Shown: piece by piece, positions 11,864-21,972 of the stretch
Layout of the letters: every line of letters starts with the position of its first letter
Position numbering within the stretch: position 1 is the stretch's first letter
Source of the DNA: Ypsolopha sequella
Lineage: Eukaryota; Arthropoda; Insecta; Lepidoptera; Ypsolophidae
Length of the DNA stretch: 64,000 nt
NCBI GenBank assembly: GCA_934047225.1
Contig: OW203997.1
Span: 5,194,417 to 5,258,416, forward strand
Reading direction: 5' to 3'
Notes under the pieces: generated by a model
What the model was told of the DNA's origin: nothing
The model's database searches: none
Seen by the model: only the letters and a program-made list of their open reading frames with translations
Position numbers and translations under genes: made by a program

Positions 11864-12256
11864 GTTGTTTTAAAAAACACTTGTACTTATCCACTATTAC
11901 GTACAACTTTATTATGCCCGACCGGTTTCGCTGTAAAGCATTTTCTAGGGCTTTTTACACATCCTAACTAACAAATAAATCATATAAACTACAATCATGT
12001 CTAAAATGACGTGCAATAAATGAAACAACAAACAGACTGTCTGTCTAAAATGACGTGCAATAAATGAAACTACAAACAGACTGTCTGTTTGTTGTTTCAT
12101 TTATTGCACGTCATTTTAGACATGATTGTAGTGTATATTATTTATTTGTTAGTTAGGATGTGTAAAAGGCCCTAGAAAATGCTTTACAGCGAAACCGGTC
12201 GGGCATAATAAAGTTGTACGTAATATGTGGATAAGTACAAGTGTTTTTTAAAACAA
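11864..12256. mobile_element. Foldback MITE with about 175-base arms
   Basis: TTGTTTTAAAAAACACTTGT through CCCGACCGGTTTCGCTGTAA and CACATCCTAACTAACAAATA is mirrored almost perfectly on the right. The centre has a short duplicated piece (CTAAAATGACGTGCAATAAA occurs twice directly and once inverted). Confidence 0.85.
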
Positions 12257-12605
12257 TGTTTTATAAACTCCACCAAGTGCCAACAATCACTAGCATCTAC
12301 TAGAAACTGTTCGTGAAAAAAAAATCGAGAAATCGGGAAAAAGTCACAATTATTTTATACATTTTGATTGGGTAGCTATGTAACTTTTCGAGGGCTATGT
12401 AATGGTTCGAAGGTTGATTCCGTAATAAAAGTTGTTCGTATCGACGAGTACTATCACCAGTTTCCAGCTTCCGCACTAAGTACAAAAGAAAACTTACAGG
12501 AAAAAACAAGTTACAGGTAGGTTAAAATTGGCATTTCTTTGTTTGGAAATCTGACGTATTATGTTGTGCTGTAATTTATCCTACATCGATTCCTAATATT
12601 TTTTT

Positions 12606-12984
12606 CAATGCAAGTGCTCGTAAAGGCCCACTTTTTATACATTACAACCGAACAGAAAGTCGATTATTTTGCCCTAGGGCTTTATTATTTTTTATTTTTT
12701 TACAATGGTTGGCTAACCTGCAGCCTTTCCTGTGTACCATAAATGTTATACTTTTTTTCCACTGTTTAACGGCTCTGGATACAGTCCTTTTGAGCCAGTT
12801 ATAATTTAAAGTTCACAAAATTATATTTGTTTTATTTCCTCACACTATGCATTGAAAAACGTAGTATGATACAGGGGCGTTAAGAGCAATTAATTACTCG
12901 GTTACGTTTAAAACACTCGCTACGCTCGTGTTTTAAATCGTAATTTATTTCTTTTCGCCCTTGTAGCATAAACTACTATTCTAT
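12606..12984. repeat. Dispersed repeat C, copy 2
   Basis: Same order of landmarks as copy 1, with the fuller hairpin AAACACTCGCTACGCTCGTG near its right end. Confidence 0.8.
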
Positions 12985-13305
12985 GTTCATATGAAAACCT
13001 AATTCATCCCGACAACAAACTGTCGCTTAAAGTATTCTCCTTTATACCGTCTATTTTCTAACAGAATAACAGATTCCTGATATGATAATTGTCTGGAAGT
13101 AAATTCTTTGCCCGAGAAAACTCCTATGTTATCTAAAGGTCAATAATAGGGCTAAGTCTAGACTCAAGACTGAGCTGAAAATAGACAGAGAAATTTTTCA
13201 ATTAGTGTGCAGTGTCCCTTGAAATATTTTTTTCCTTTGCTTTAGATGAATAAATTTTATTAGAAAATATTAAATATTCTAGTAGATTTTGATAGCTCAG
13301 GTTAC

Positions 13306-13650
13306 TTAAGGCGCTTATGCTGCAAAAGTGCTGCTACTTTAGAAAATAAATCATTATTTACTTACTAGAATAATTATTCAAAATCAGCTCCAGTAAATGC
13401 GTAGATAAAGCAATGAACTATTTTTAAATAGCATAGTTTTTATAGACAACGTCTTTGTTGAGCTAAACTTATGCCAAAAGCGGTCGTTTTAAGCGAAAGC
13501 TAAAATTATAGCTCATCAATGACGTTGTCTTTGAAAACTATGCTATTTAAAAATATTTCATTACAATATCTTAGCATTTACTTGAGCAGATTTTCAATAA
13601 CTAAAGAAAAATTTTTTACATTTTAACTTTCGCAACATATAGCGCCTTAA
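13306..13650. mobile_element. TTAA-flanked foldback MITE with GGCGC ends
   Basis: TTAAGGCGCTTATGCTGC at the left mirrors GCAACATATAGCGCCTTAA at the right. The arms continue inwards (AGTAAATGCGTAGATA and its diverged complement; GCATAGTTTT near the centre), so most of the element folds back on itself. The ends resemble family A. Confidence 0.75.
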
Positions 13651-14029
13651 CTAGATTAGAATATATTTCATTTACTAGAATTTTGCCGAAAACATAAATT
13701 AATTTAAATGTGCTTTTTAAAGGCTTCAAAAATCCTTTAGAATCGTTACCAAAAGAAAATAGACACATTTCTCTTAAATAGATCAGTCTGAACTCTTTTC
13801 GGAATAAAGTAAGAGGACAGCTTCCAAACTTGAATACAACCAGGTGACTCACCATGCCTGGGACCAAAGAGTACATTATATATCCTGGGACTGACTGATG
13901 GCGGTATATCCTTCCCCAATTGCCGGCCCTTATATGAAACACAATTACTTATAGTCACTTATAGTTTGTTGGCCTACCTTGTCCGATATCTACCTATGGC
14001 ATACCTTAGTAACTTTTTTTATTACCCGT

Positions 14030-14345
14030 CCAGCACAATAAGTCTAATGGCAAAGACCTTTGGCCTCTTGTTCTTGGACGCGTAATACTAGTGACCACGC
14101 AGCGAAACAACGAGTTGGTGTGTTTTTAGCTAATACTGAAATATTTTGCAAGGAAAAAAATATTGGATTTAGGTAACATCCCCCCATATTTCTATTGCCT
14201 ATTTAATAAAAAAAAAATCAAGTTGATCTCTTAACCGCATTTTTGAAACGAACGTTTGAAAACAAAAAAAAAAGAGGGTGGAAAACATTTTTTTTCGACA
14301 AAAGTATACATCTTAAAACATTGTTTATAATAGATATAAGATCGA
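14030..14345 (+). repeat. Dispersed repeat E, plus copy
   Basis: CACAATAAGTCTAATGGCAA, TACTAGTGACCACGCAGCGA and AATCAAGTTGATCTCTTAAC. The inverse copy is at 61190-61550. Confidence 0.7.
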
Positions 14346-14477
14346 TAAATCCAATATATTGTCTTCTATATGAGGAGAGACCTAGTTTCTTCCAATAAAC
14401 CCTTGAAAACCTGGTGTTGTTGATGTTCTAGCGTCAGGTGTCCCGTTAAGTAGCCCTAAGCAGTACCATGCTCATGC

Positions 14478-14737
14478 GCAGTCAAACAAAATGAATAACA
14501 AAACTAAGTAGAGTGAGTTGTTTAAAGTAGTAGGAATCTTTGTCACTCTTCGGCATTCGTATAATATGCAAAAATTGGAACCGGAAGGAATTACGGGTGT
14601 CATTTTGGCTGTTTCTAAGCAGCCGGAAGTGAACAATCTGTCATGGATTGTATAGAAAGCGAAAATCGAAGAGTGACAAAGATTCCTACTACTTTAAACA
14701 ACTCACTCTACATAGTCTTGTTATTCATTTTGTTATG
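14478..14737. mobile_element. Foldback element with about 100-base arms
   Basis: CAAACAAAATGAATAACAAA and GTAGTAGGAATCTTTGTCAC at the left are mirrored by GTGACAAAGATTCCTACTAC and TTGTTATTCATTTTGTTATG at the right. Confidence 0.8.
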
Positions 14738-15401
14738 TTCTAAAATTACTTTGACTCTTATTTTCTCTGTAATAAGTTTACAAATACTAATTACTCTTGC
14801 AATTTATTACCTATTCGGTTCGTTTTCGGGTATACGAACAGTGGCGAAGATTTGTTTGCGCGTTATATCAATAGCAGATCTGTATGTACAGTTTTAATTT
14901 GCTTAAGGCGATATGTAAAAGTTTTAGCGTCCCTGTTACTCCATATGCGAAAAAACCCTCGGAGCGAGAGGGACGGATTCGTGGAAAAGTAGCAAAAAGT
15001 CGGTTTTTTATTAATATAAAATGTACTAAAGTTGCTATCAAAATTTCGTTTAACCAGGTCTTAGATAACGTTAAAACCCATCTAATAAAATATAATTGCA
15101 GTCCATATGTCATTTTATATTGTCAAACCAGGAGAAATGGTGTTGAAAAGGGCCTCATTTCAATAAATATGTCTATCGAGCCGAATTTCTCCAATCACGT
15201 TTCTGTTTTAACAGATCCCTAGAAAAAGCTTCCAAAAATACCATACTATTTTATCAAAATAATATACTTTTTAAACTATGACAGAAATAAATTTCTATGT
15301 TTGAACACTTGGCGATTTATCCATCGCAAGGAGATATAAATTAACATTATATCATTGCAGTATAGAAACGCAGAAATAAAAGTAAATCTGGATGTGAGGA
15401 G

Positions 15402-15473
15402 CTCTGAACCGGGAATCGAACCCGGGACCTCTCGCTTGCCGGGCGATTGCTCTAACCTCTGAGCTATCCAGGT
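15402..15473 (-). tRNA. tRNA-like, array copy 1 (anticodon position GGC)
   Basis: Minus-strand copy in the incomplete left-hand unit; identical to the reference copy described at 15961-16032. Confidence 0.5.
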
Positions 15474-15790
15474 CTCAACACAACTCGTGAATTTACCGAT
15501 GTGCTTTCCCATACTGCAATGTTATTTATAGATACCCACTTTATAGTGAGCCACTTGGCGCCTAGAGGACGCTAGTGTATTCAAAGCTAGTCAAAGACCA
15601 TTATGCCCTACCGTCACTTGTTACAGTATCGGGTAGTGAAGAATACACATTTCTCTTATCGAAACTATGACAGAAATAAATTTCTATGTTTGAACACTTG
15701 GCGATTTATCCATCGCAAGGAGATATAAATTAACATTATATCATTGCAGTATAGAAACGCAGAAATAAAAGTAAATCTGGATGTGAGGAG

Positions 15791-15862
15791 CTCTGAACCG
15801 GGAATCGAACCCGGGACCTCTCGCTTGCCGGGCGATTGCTCTAACCTCTGAGCTATCCAGGT
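15791..15862 (-). tRNA. tRNA-like, array copy 2 (anticodon position GGC)
   Basis: Minus-strand copy immediately left of the head-to-head junction. Confidence 0.5.
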
Positions 15863-15960
15863 CTCAACACAACTCGTGAATTTACCGATGTGCTTTCCCA
15901 TACTGCAATTCCCATACTGCAATGGGAAAGCACATCGGTAAATTCACGAGTTGTGTTGAG

Positions 15961-16032
15961 ACCTGGATAGCTCAGAGGTTAGAGCAATCGCCCGGCAAGC
16001 GAGAGGTCCCGGGTTCGATTCCCGGTTCAGAG
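15961..16032 (+). tRNA. tRNA-like, array copy 3 (reference copy, anticodon position GGC)
   Basis: A 72-base sequence with tRNA layout: acceptor strand ACCTGGA, TA, D-stem GCTC/GAGC around AGAGGTTA, anticodon arm ATCGC-CCGGCAA-GCGAG, variable AGGTC, T-arm CCGGG-TTCGATT-CCCGG, 3' acceptor TTCAGAG. Both internal Pol III promoter boxes are intact (TAGCTCAGAGG; GGTTCGATTCC) and a TTTT stop lies about 20 bases downstream. The anticodon position reads GGC (alanine). Defects: the first two acceptor pairs do not form (A-G, C-A), the top anticodon pair is A-G, and position 33 is C instead of the near-universal U. A tRNA-derived SINE head or pseudo-tRNA is more likely than a translating tRNA; a gene finder may still call it tRNA-Ala. 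Confidence 0.55.
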
Positions 16033-16349
16033 CTCCTCACATCCAGATTTACTTTTATTTCTGCGTTTCTATACTGCAATGATATAATGTTAATTTATAT
16101 CTCCTTGCGATGGATAAATCGCCAAGTGTTCAAACATAGAAATTTATTTCTGTCATAGTTTCGATAAGAGAAATGTGTATTCTTCACTACCCGATACTGT
16201 AACAAGTGACGGTAGGGCATAATGGTCTTTGACTAGCTTTGAATACACTAGCGTCCTCTAGGCGCCAAGTGGCTCACTATAAAGTGGGTATCTATAAATA
16301 ACATTGCAGTATGGGAAAGCACATCGGTAAATTCACGAGTTGTGTTGAG

Positions 16350-16421
16350 ACCTGGATAGCTCAGAGGTTAGAGCAATCGCCCGGCAAGCGAGAGGTCCCG
16401 GGTTCGATTCCCGGTTCAGAG
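16350..16421 (+). tRNA. tRNA-like, array copy 4
   Basis: First of the exact 389-base repeats on the plus strand, with intact A and B boxes. Confidence 0.5.
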
Positions 16422-16738
16422 CTCCTCACATCCAGATTTACTTTTATTTCTGCGTTTCTATACTGCAATGATATAATGTTAATTTATATCTCCTTGCGAT
16501 GGATAAATCGCCAAGTGTTCAAACATAGAAATTTATTTCTGTCATAGTTTCGATAAGAGAAATGTGTATTCTTCACTACCCGATACTGTAACAAGTGACG
16601 GTAGGGCATAATGGTCTTTGACTAGCTTTGAATACACTAGCGTCCTCTAGGCGCCAAGTGGCTCACTATAAAGTGGGTATCTATAAATAACATTGCAGTA
16701 TGGGAAAGCACATCGGTAAATTCACGAGTTGTGTTGAG

Positions 16739-16810
16739 ACCTGGATAGCTCAGAGGTTAGAGCAATCGCCCGGCAAGCGAGAGGTCCCGGGTTCGATTCC
16801 CGGTTCAGAG
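16739..16810 (+). tRNA. tRNA-like, array copy 5
   Basis: Plus-strand copy in the middle of the array; no difference from copy 3 seen. Confidence 0.5.
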
Positions 16811-17127
16811 CTCCTCACATCCAGATTTACTTTTATTTCTGCGTTTCTATACTGCAATGATATAATGTTAATTTATATCTCCTTGCGATGGATAAATCGC
16901 CAAGTGTTCAAACATAGAAATTTATTTCTGTCATAGTTTCGATAAGAGAAATGTGTATTCTTCACTACCCGATACTGTAACAAGTGACGGTAGGGCATAA
17001 TGGTCTTTGACTAGCTTTGAATACACTAGCGTCCTCTAGGCGCCAAGTGGCTCACTATAAAGTGGGTATCTATAAATAACATTGCAGTATGGGAAAGCAC
17101 ATCGGTAAATTCACGAGTTGTGTTGAG

Positions 17128-17199
17128 ACCTGGATAGCTCAGAGGTTAGAGCAATCGCCCGGCAAGCGAGAGGTCCCGGGTTCGATTCCCGGTTCAGAG
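17128..17199 (+). tRNA. tRNA-like, array copy 6
   Basis: Plus-strand copy; no difference from copy 3 seen. Confidence 0.5.
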
Positions 17200-17516
17200 C
17201 TCCTCACATCCAGATTTACTTTTATTTCTGCGTTTCTATACTGCAATGATATAATGTTAATTTATATCTCCTTGCGATGGATAAATCGCCAAGTGTTCAA
17301 ACATAGAAATTTATTTCTGTCATAGTTTCGATAAGAGAAATGTGTATTCTTCACTACCCGATACTGTAACAAGTGACGGTAGGGCATAATGGTCTTTGAC
17401 TAGCTTTGAATACACTAGCGTCCTCTAGGCGCCAAGTGGCTCACTATAAAGTGGGTATCTATAAATAACATTGCAGTATGGGAAAGCACATCGGTAAATT
17501 CACGAGTTGTGTTGAG

Positions 17517-17588
17517 ACCTGGATAGCTCAGAGGTTAGAGCAATCGCCCGGCAAGCGAGAGGTCCCGGGTTCGATTCCCGGTTCAGAG
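17517..17588 (+). tRNA. tRNA-like, array copy 7
   Basis: Plus-strand copy; no difference from copy 3 seen. Confidence 0.5.
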
Positions 17589-17905
17589 CTCCTCACATCC
17601 AGATTTACTTTTATTTCTGCGTTTCTATACTGCAATGATATAATGTTAATTTATATCTCCTTGCGATGGATAAATCGCCAAGTGTTCAAACATAGAAATT
17701 TATTTCTGTCATAGTTTCGATAAGAGAAATGTGTATTCTTCACTACCCGATACTGTAACAAGTGACGGTAGGGCATAATGGTCTTTGACTAGCTTTGAAT
17801 ACACTAGCGTCCTCTAGGCGCCAAGTGGCTCACTATAAAGTGGGTATCTATAAATAACATTGCAGTATGGGAAAGCACATCGGTAAATTCACGAGTTGTG
17901 TTGAG

Positions 17906-17977
17906 ACCTGGATAGCTCAGAGGTTAGAGCAATCGCCCGGCAAGCGAGAGGTCCCGGGTTCGATTCCCGGTTCAGAG
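17906..17977 (+). tRNA. tRNA-like, array copy 8
   Basis: Plus-strand copy; last one followed by a complete unit. Confidence 0.5.
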
Positions 17978-18294
17978 CTCCTCACATCCAGATTTACTTT
18001 TATTTCTGCGTTTCTATACTGCAATGATATAATGTTAATTTATATCTCCTTGCGATGGATAAATCGCCAAGTGTTCAAACATAGAAATTTATTTCTGTCA
18101 TAGTTTCGATAAGAGAAATGTGTATTCTTCACTACCCGATACTGTAACAAGTGACGGTAGGGCATAATGGTCTTTGACTAGCTTTGAATACACTAGCGTC
18201 CTCTAGGCGCCAAGTGGCTCACTATAAAGTGGGTATCTATAAATAACATTGCAGTATGGGAAAGCACATCGGTAAATTCACGAGTTGTGTTGAG

Positions 18295-18366
18295 ACCTGG
18301 ATAGCTCAGAGGTTAGAGCAATCGCCCGGCAAGCGAGAGGTCCCGGGTTCGATTCCCGGTTCAGAG
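18295..18366 (+). tRNA. tRNA-like, array copy 9 (in truncated last unit)
   Basis: The tRNA-like part is complete, but its unit stops about 60 bases later at TAATGTTAAT, where the interrupted MITE resumes. Confidence 0.5.
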
Positions 18367-18494
18367 CTCCTCACATCCAGATTTACTTTTATTTCTGCGT
18401 TTCTATACTGCAATGATATAATGTTAATATACTTTTTCCTTAAGTAGATATGCAAGTTCTTAAAGTGTCGATTTTTTTTCCGTAGCGCCTCAAA

Positions 18495-19378
18495 TAGCTT
18501 GCTGTTTGCAGTACATCCGCACGAACAATATGTACCAACTTCGAAAAAAAAAAACGGAAATCTGTCCGATACACAGCGAGTGTGAACACCACACGCCGTG
18601 TCTTTGAAGTAACGTAACCGACGCTTCCTTTCGGTACGAATCGGCGGCCCCTTTGTATCGGCATATCAAAGCGTGTAAACTGTTTGAGCAAACTGTATTG
18701 CTTTACTAAACAGAACTACAGTATAAGGAAAAAGAAGCAGTATTATGTCTCCATAGAAACGACGCGCTTCGAAATCTCGGGGGATTCGGGGGGCGGTGGT
18801 CGCAGTTGTGCCTCAGTCATGTACGCACGCTAAAACTTTGAGACGCTAATTGTTCAGTGTACGGATCTTTCAATACATCTCTATCGGAACCAGGATTAAC
18901 GTTTTTTAAATTACCAACTCAGCCGGCAAAGTAAAACTATTCTAGGAAGCCTTAAAAGGATTGTAAGCTACCATCTGTTACGATCCGAACACACCTCTTT
19001 CGTTTTATTTATGTTGCATTTAAAATTTTAATCGGCTCAACTACTGAATAAATATCTGGAAAATTCCTAAGTCTTGAAGAAATTGTAGACTTCCACCAAT
19101 TACGATCCTGACACACCTCTTTCGTATTTTTGTTTCCTTTTAATGATTTATGCGCTGAAATCAACCTTGACAAATTGTGGTGAAATGGTTAAATCCTGAC
19201 AAAAACGTAACGCAACAAACAGTCACTGGCCACGGGGCAGCCCTAGTGCGTGTTTGCGTATCGAGCGGCCGTAGGTATTTATTTCAAGGACACTCCCCAG
19301 TCGTTATACTGCTTCCTTTTCCTTATACTGTGACAGAACTAAACTTTACGACAGCTGAGAGCTGGCTACTTATTAAAA
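18495..19378. other. Nothing identified
   Basis: Part of the 14.4-kb intron. Two similar blocks (ACACACCTCTTTCGT near 18989 and 19110) suggest an old local duplication; otherwise no signal. Confidence 0.5.
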
Positions 19379-19730
19379 AGAAACCGGCCAAGTGCGAGTC
19401 GGAATCGCGCACAGAGGGTTCCGTACCACCACACAATACGGAAACGGAGCCCTAAAAACCGAAACTCCGCCGAACAGATTTTCATCTAGTGTAGAGACCA
19501 CCGATACTTTTATAGATTCTTCAACACCTAAAGTCGCATAATAGTGATAATAGCGAACCGCCCCGGCTTCGCACGGGCATGTTTTATACACATAAACCTT
19601 CCTCTTAAATTACTCTATCTATTAAAAAAACCGCATCAAAATCCGTTGCGTAGTTTTAAAGATCTAAGCATACATAGGGACAGACAGACAGCGGGAAGCG
19701 ACTTTGTTTTATACTATGTAGTGATATTAT
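19379..19730 (+). repeat. GGTTCCGT repeat fragment followed by a SINE/LINE-type tail
   Basis: AAACCGGCCAAGTGCGAGTC opens a short reversed fragment (to 19460). From 19545, GCGAACCGCCCCGGCTTCGC to GACAGACAGCGGGAAGCGAC matches a common lepidopteran retroposon tail. Confidence 0.55.
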
Positions 19731-20313
19731 GTTTTTTGTGGTGGAATAAATACATTATAATATTTCATTAAAAAATATATATTATGGTAAATAATGTAAT
19801 CGTTCAGGACTTGCAGTTACGAAGAACCAACCTAACTCGACACACTTAAGATCTATTAAACTCTATATATGTATCTAAAGACAACGTCCTAAATTATTAA
19901 ATATTTGTAATTTTTAGATGATTTCCTATGTGTGTGCTATAAGACCTACCTGTATTCGAAATTTCAAGTTTCTAAGTCAACTGGAAGTGCCCCATAAGTT
20001 TTCATGGTGAGCAAAAGGGTTTGCACATTTTTGTATGGAGGCTGGCATACCGAGAATCCGCCATCTTATTTTTTTTTTCAAAGTCGCGTCGCAAAATAAA
20101 ACCTGTTTAAATAGTTTATGTTCCCTGAACTAGGCCAAAATGTTCAAACCTCCGCATGAAATTGATTATGTACAACGCAAAACTTTTTTTCGCGTCGAGT
20201 TAAAAACCTGATTACTTTACAGCACCATGGGGCCGTAGATTTCTGTAAGAGGTATCAGTTTCAACTTGATATCTCATACTGAGCCGAGAAGCGGCCCTAC
20301 AAGGTTTCTGGTT

Positions 20314-20625
20314 TTAGGGTTCCGTAGTCAACAACAAGGAACCCTTATAGTTTCGCCATGTCCATCCGTCTGTCTGTCTGTCTGTCTGTCGGCGGCTTAG
20401 CTTAGAGACTATTTGTACTAAAAAGCTGTAATTTGGCACGGGTATACATACATATTTATCACGCCGATAAAGTGGTACAGTAAAATTTTGAAAAATATTT
20501 TTTTTTATGGTTCCTCCCCTACACGTAAAGTGGGGAGGATTTTTTCTTCTCGTCTTTCCCCTAGTGTGGGGTGTCGTTGGATAGGTAATTTAAAGATATT
20601 GGGGGTATGACATGACCATTTTTGG
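20314..20625. repeat. Fragmentary dispersed repeats
   Basis: GGTTCCGTAGTCAACAACAA with a GTCT run (20369-20393), then CCTCCCCTACACGTAAAGTG and GGGGTATGACATGACC typical of another dispersed family. Further GGTTCCGT fragments at 20960-21028 reach the donor of the 21.0-kb exon. Confidence 0.55.
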
Positions 20626-20769
20626 ATCCAGGGTGTCGTTTGTGAAATATTAAGCTTAAAAGTGTTAATTTTTGTTAAAGTCAAAGTCTTGAAAAAAATC
20701 ACAGCAGTAGTAGATATATTTAACAAAATAAAAAGTAAAACTATCACAGCTAAGTAGGCTTTACAAGTT

Positions 20770-20908
20770 AACGAGTACAGATCGCGCCAAACTTTTAGTC
20801 CCCTCTAAACACGGGGCGATTCGCATCAGCAGGAACAAAATGTATGGGCCGTTCTTGGGAAGAGCAACTTCCGAGCGTACTAGAAGTTTGGCGCGATCTG
20901 TATTAGTC
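20770..20908. mobile_element. Small TIR element
   Basis: ACAGATCGCGCCAAACTT at the left is mirrored by AAGTTTGGCGCGATCTGT at the right, with about 100 bases between and no coding. Confidence 0.7.
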
Positions 20909-21048
20909 GACAAACTTATAAAATGTACTTGAAGAAGAAGTCCGCATATTGTGCAGAACAATTACGGAACCCTACACTGCGCGTGGCCCGACACGCCGGT
21001 TTTTTTAATTTGGAGGCACGGAACCCTAAAAAATGATATGAAACTTAC

Positions 21049-21309
21049 CAACACTGGTAGTAGCTGCTGTCGTTTGGATCGTCGGCTGCGTAGATTCATC
21101 AGTCTTGTTAATCATATTATACGCCGGGTCTTTCGGCTTCATGTAATTCTTGTGCGGTTTCACTGTCGTCGTTGTGAACTTCTTGGTTGGTTTTGGCTTC
21201 CCTGATGGCTTCTCCCAGCTAGAGGGTCGTGGTTTTGTGATGAAGGAAGGCTCAGTCGTGGCCTGCCAGTGTATCGTGTTCATGTTACTCGGTCGTGACA
21301 TAAATTGCG
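21049..21309 (-). CDS. Sb: Stubble-like protease, stem exon 2 (Thr/Lys/Pro-rich)
   Basis: Second part of the stem. The open frame runs (A)QFMSRPSNMNTIHWQATTE, then a Lys/Pro/Thr-rich stretch containing KPKPTKKFTTTTVKPHKN, and ends TTAATTSV(E). The acceptor is AATTCCAG|CGCAATTT and the donor AGTGTTG|GTAAGT. It is 261 bases, phase 1 at both ends. The single G left at its end combines with AG at the start of the 6.6-kb exon to give Glu, reproducing the Glu-Cys-Gly that opens the catalytic part of Stubble. That junction is strong evidence that the two exons splice together across 14.4 kb. The donor is followed within about 20 bases by a fragment of the GGTTCCGT dispersed repeat. Confidence 0.8.
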
Positions 21310-21552
21310 CTGGAATTGGAAGAGAAATGTTGAATATTTTTGTTCGTGAAAGTTTGAATGGATGTCTGCTAAGTTTTCTAATCAATTAGAGCGAATGGTA
21401 ATGTCAAAAAGTTTGTGAAAGTAACGTATCTTAGTTCACTGAATTTATGAGAAACCTTTAATAACATAATTTATACAGACTACAAAAGTTTTCAGAAAAG
21501 CAGAAGAAAGTTTTACAACGCCCTCTGTAACGTAAGAAAGGAACTAACTCAC

Positions 21553-21972
21553 CTGATGGGATACTATTGTCCGCGTGTTGTTCAGCGACAGCCATGGGCC
21601 GCGGTATTATACTAGGACTAGAAGAAATCTTGTTGTGAGGACTAGTTTCCTGTACTGACGGTCGAGTCTCGCTTGGCCTATTTACATTATTTTGGTACTT
21701 ATTTAATGTTACTTTATTAACTATATCACTATTTTGTTCGCTACTTGAATCTAAGGTTCCTAAGGAAGGTAAGTTTATTTCTGGTGGCCGATAGCTGTAG
21801 GATGAGGGACCGCCATCTATTGGTTTTGTCATGAACGATGGCCGCTGCGTTTGAAAGCCCGGCCTTGCGATGTTATGTGTTGAGGACTCGACTGGACGAG
21901 TCGTTGTGCTGTGTGCGCTGCTAGATGGCGCTGAGTATATTTTTTCCGTGATTGTGACTGGGCTCTGTGATT
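21553..21972 (-). CDS. Sb: Stubble-like protease, stem exon 1 (Ser/Thr/Pro-rich)
   Basis: Low-complexity extracellular stem of the Stubble-like protease. The open frame reads (E)SQSPVTITEKIYSAPSSS and continues about 140 residues, rich in Ser, Thr, Pro and Asn, ending near ADNSIPS(A). The acceptor is TTTTTTTCAG|AATCACAG and the donor CCATCAG|GTGAGT. The 420 bases are 2 + 417 + 1, so the exon is phase 1 on both sides and could be skipped without breaking frame. There is no recognisable fold; such stems in membrane-anchored proteases act as O-glycosylated spacers (family knowledge). Another frame is also open over part of this interval, but only this frame joins both neighbours. Confidence 0.8.

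Larger units (their letters stand above)
15261..18437. repeat. 389-bp tRNA-bearing tandem array, head-to-head, with 12-bp direct flanks
   Basis: Nine copies of one unit: two on the minus strand (to about 15910), then seven on the plus strand, with exact 389-base spacing. The copies look identical by eye and so are young or homogenised. The first and last units are incomplete: the block starts at AAACTATGACAG and ends at TAATGTTAAT. Both ends abut AATATACTTTTT (15261-15272 and 18426-18437). Within a unit an inverted pair, CATTGCAGTAT and ATACTGCAATG, brackets the tRNA-like part, and ATACTGCAAT lies at the orientation switch (15900-15922). The 78-codon ORF present in each unit runs through the tRNA-like part and is not regarded as a gene. 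Confidence 0.9.
14903..18493. mobile_element. TTAA/GGCG MITE (family A) split by the tRNA-like array
   Basis: The left end reads TTAAGGCGATATGTAAAAG and the right end CCGTAGCGCCTCAA (TTAA mutated to TCAA). The left 358 bases and the right 56 bases align to the continuous copy at 49678-50102. The tRNA-like array interrupts it after ATTTTATCAAAAT. Confidence 0.8.

Noticed and set aside
14868..15113. Hydrophobic minus-strand ORF shared with 49607-49888 (RWVLT, FATFPRIRPSR)
   Set aside because: Shared because both are copies of one MITE; the more distant family B copy at 43 kb does not keep the frame, so no sign of protein selection.
15922..16310. Possible hammerhead-ribozyme retrozyme (tandem units, target duplication, similar unit length)
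   Set aside because: Neither strand of the unit shows the CTGANGA core with a matching GAAA; other ribozyme classes could not be tested by eye.
15276..18447. Nine near-identical ORFs of 63-85 codons starting MGKHIGKFTSCVETW
   Set aside because: The frame runs straight through the tRNA-like part (translated IAQRLEQSPGKREVPG) and is repeated only because the DNA unit is repeated; no protein-like features.
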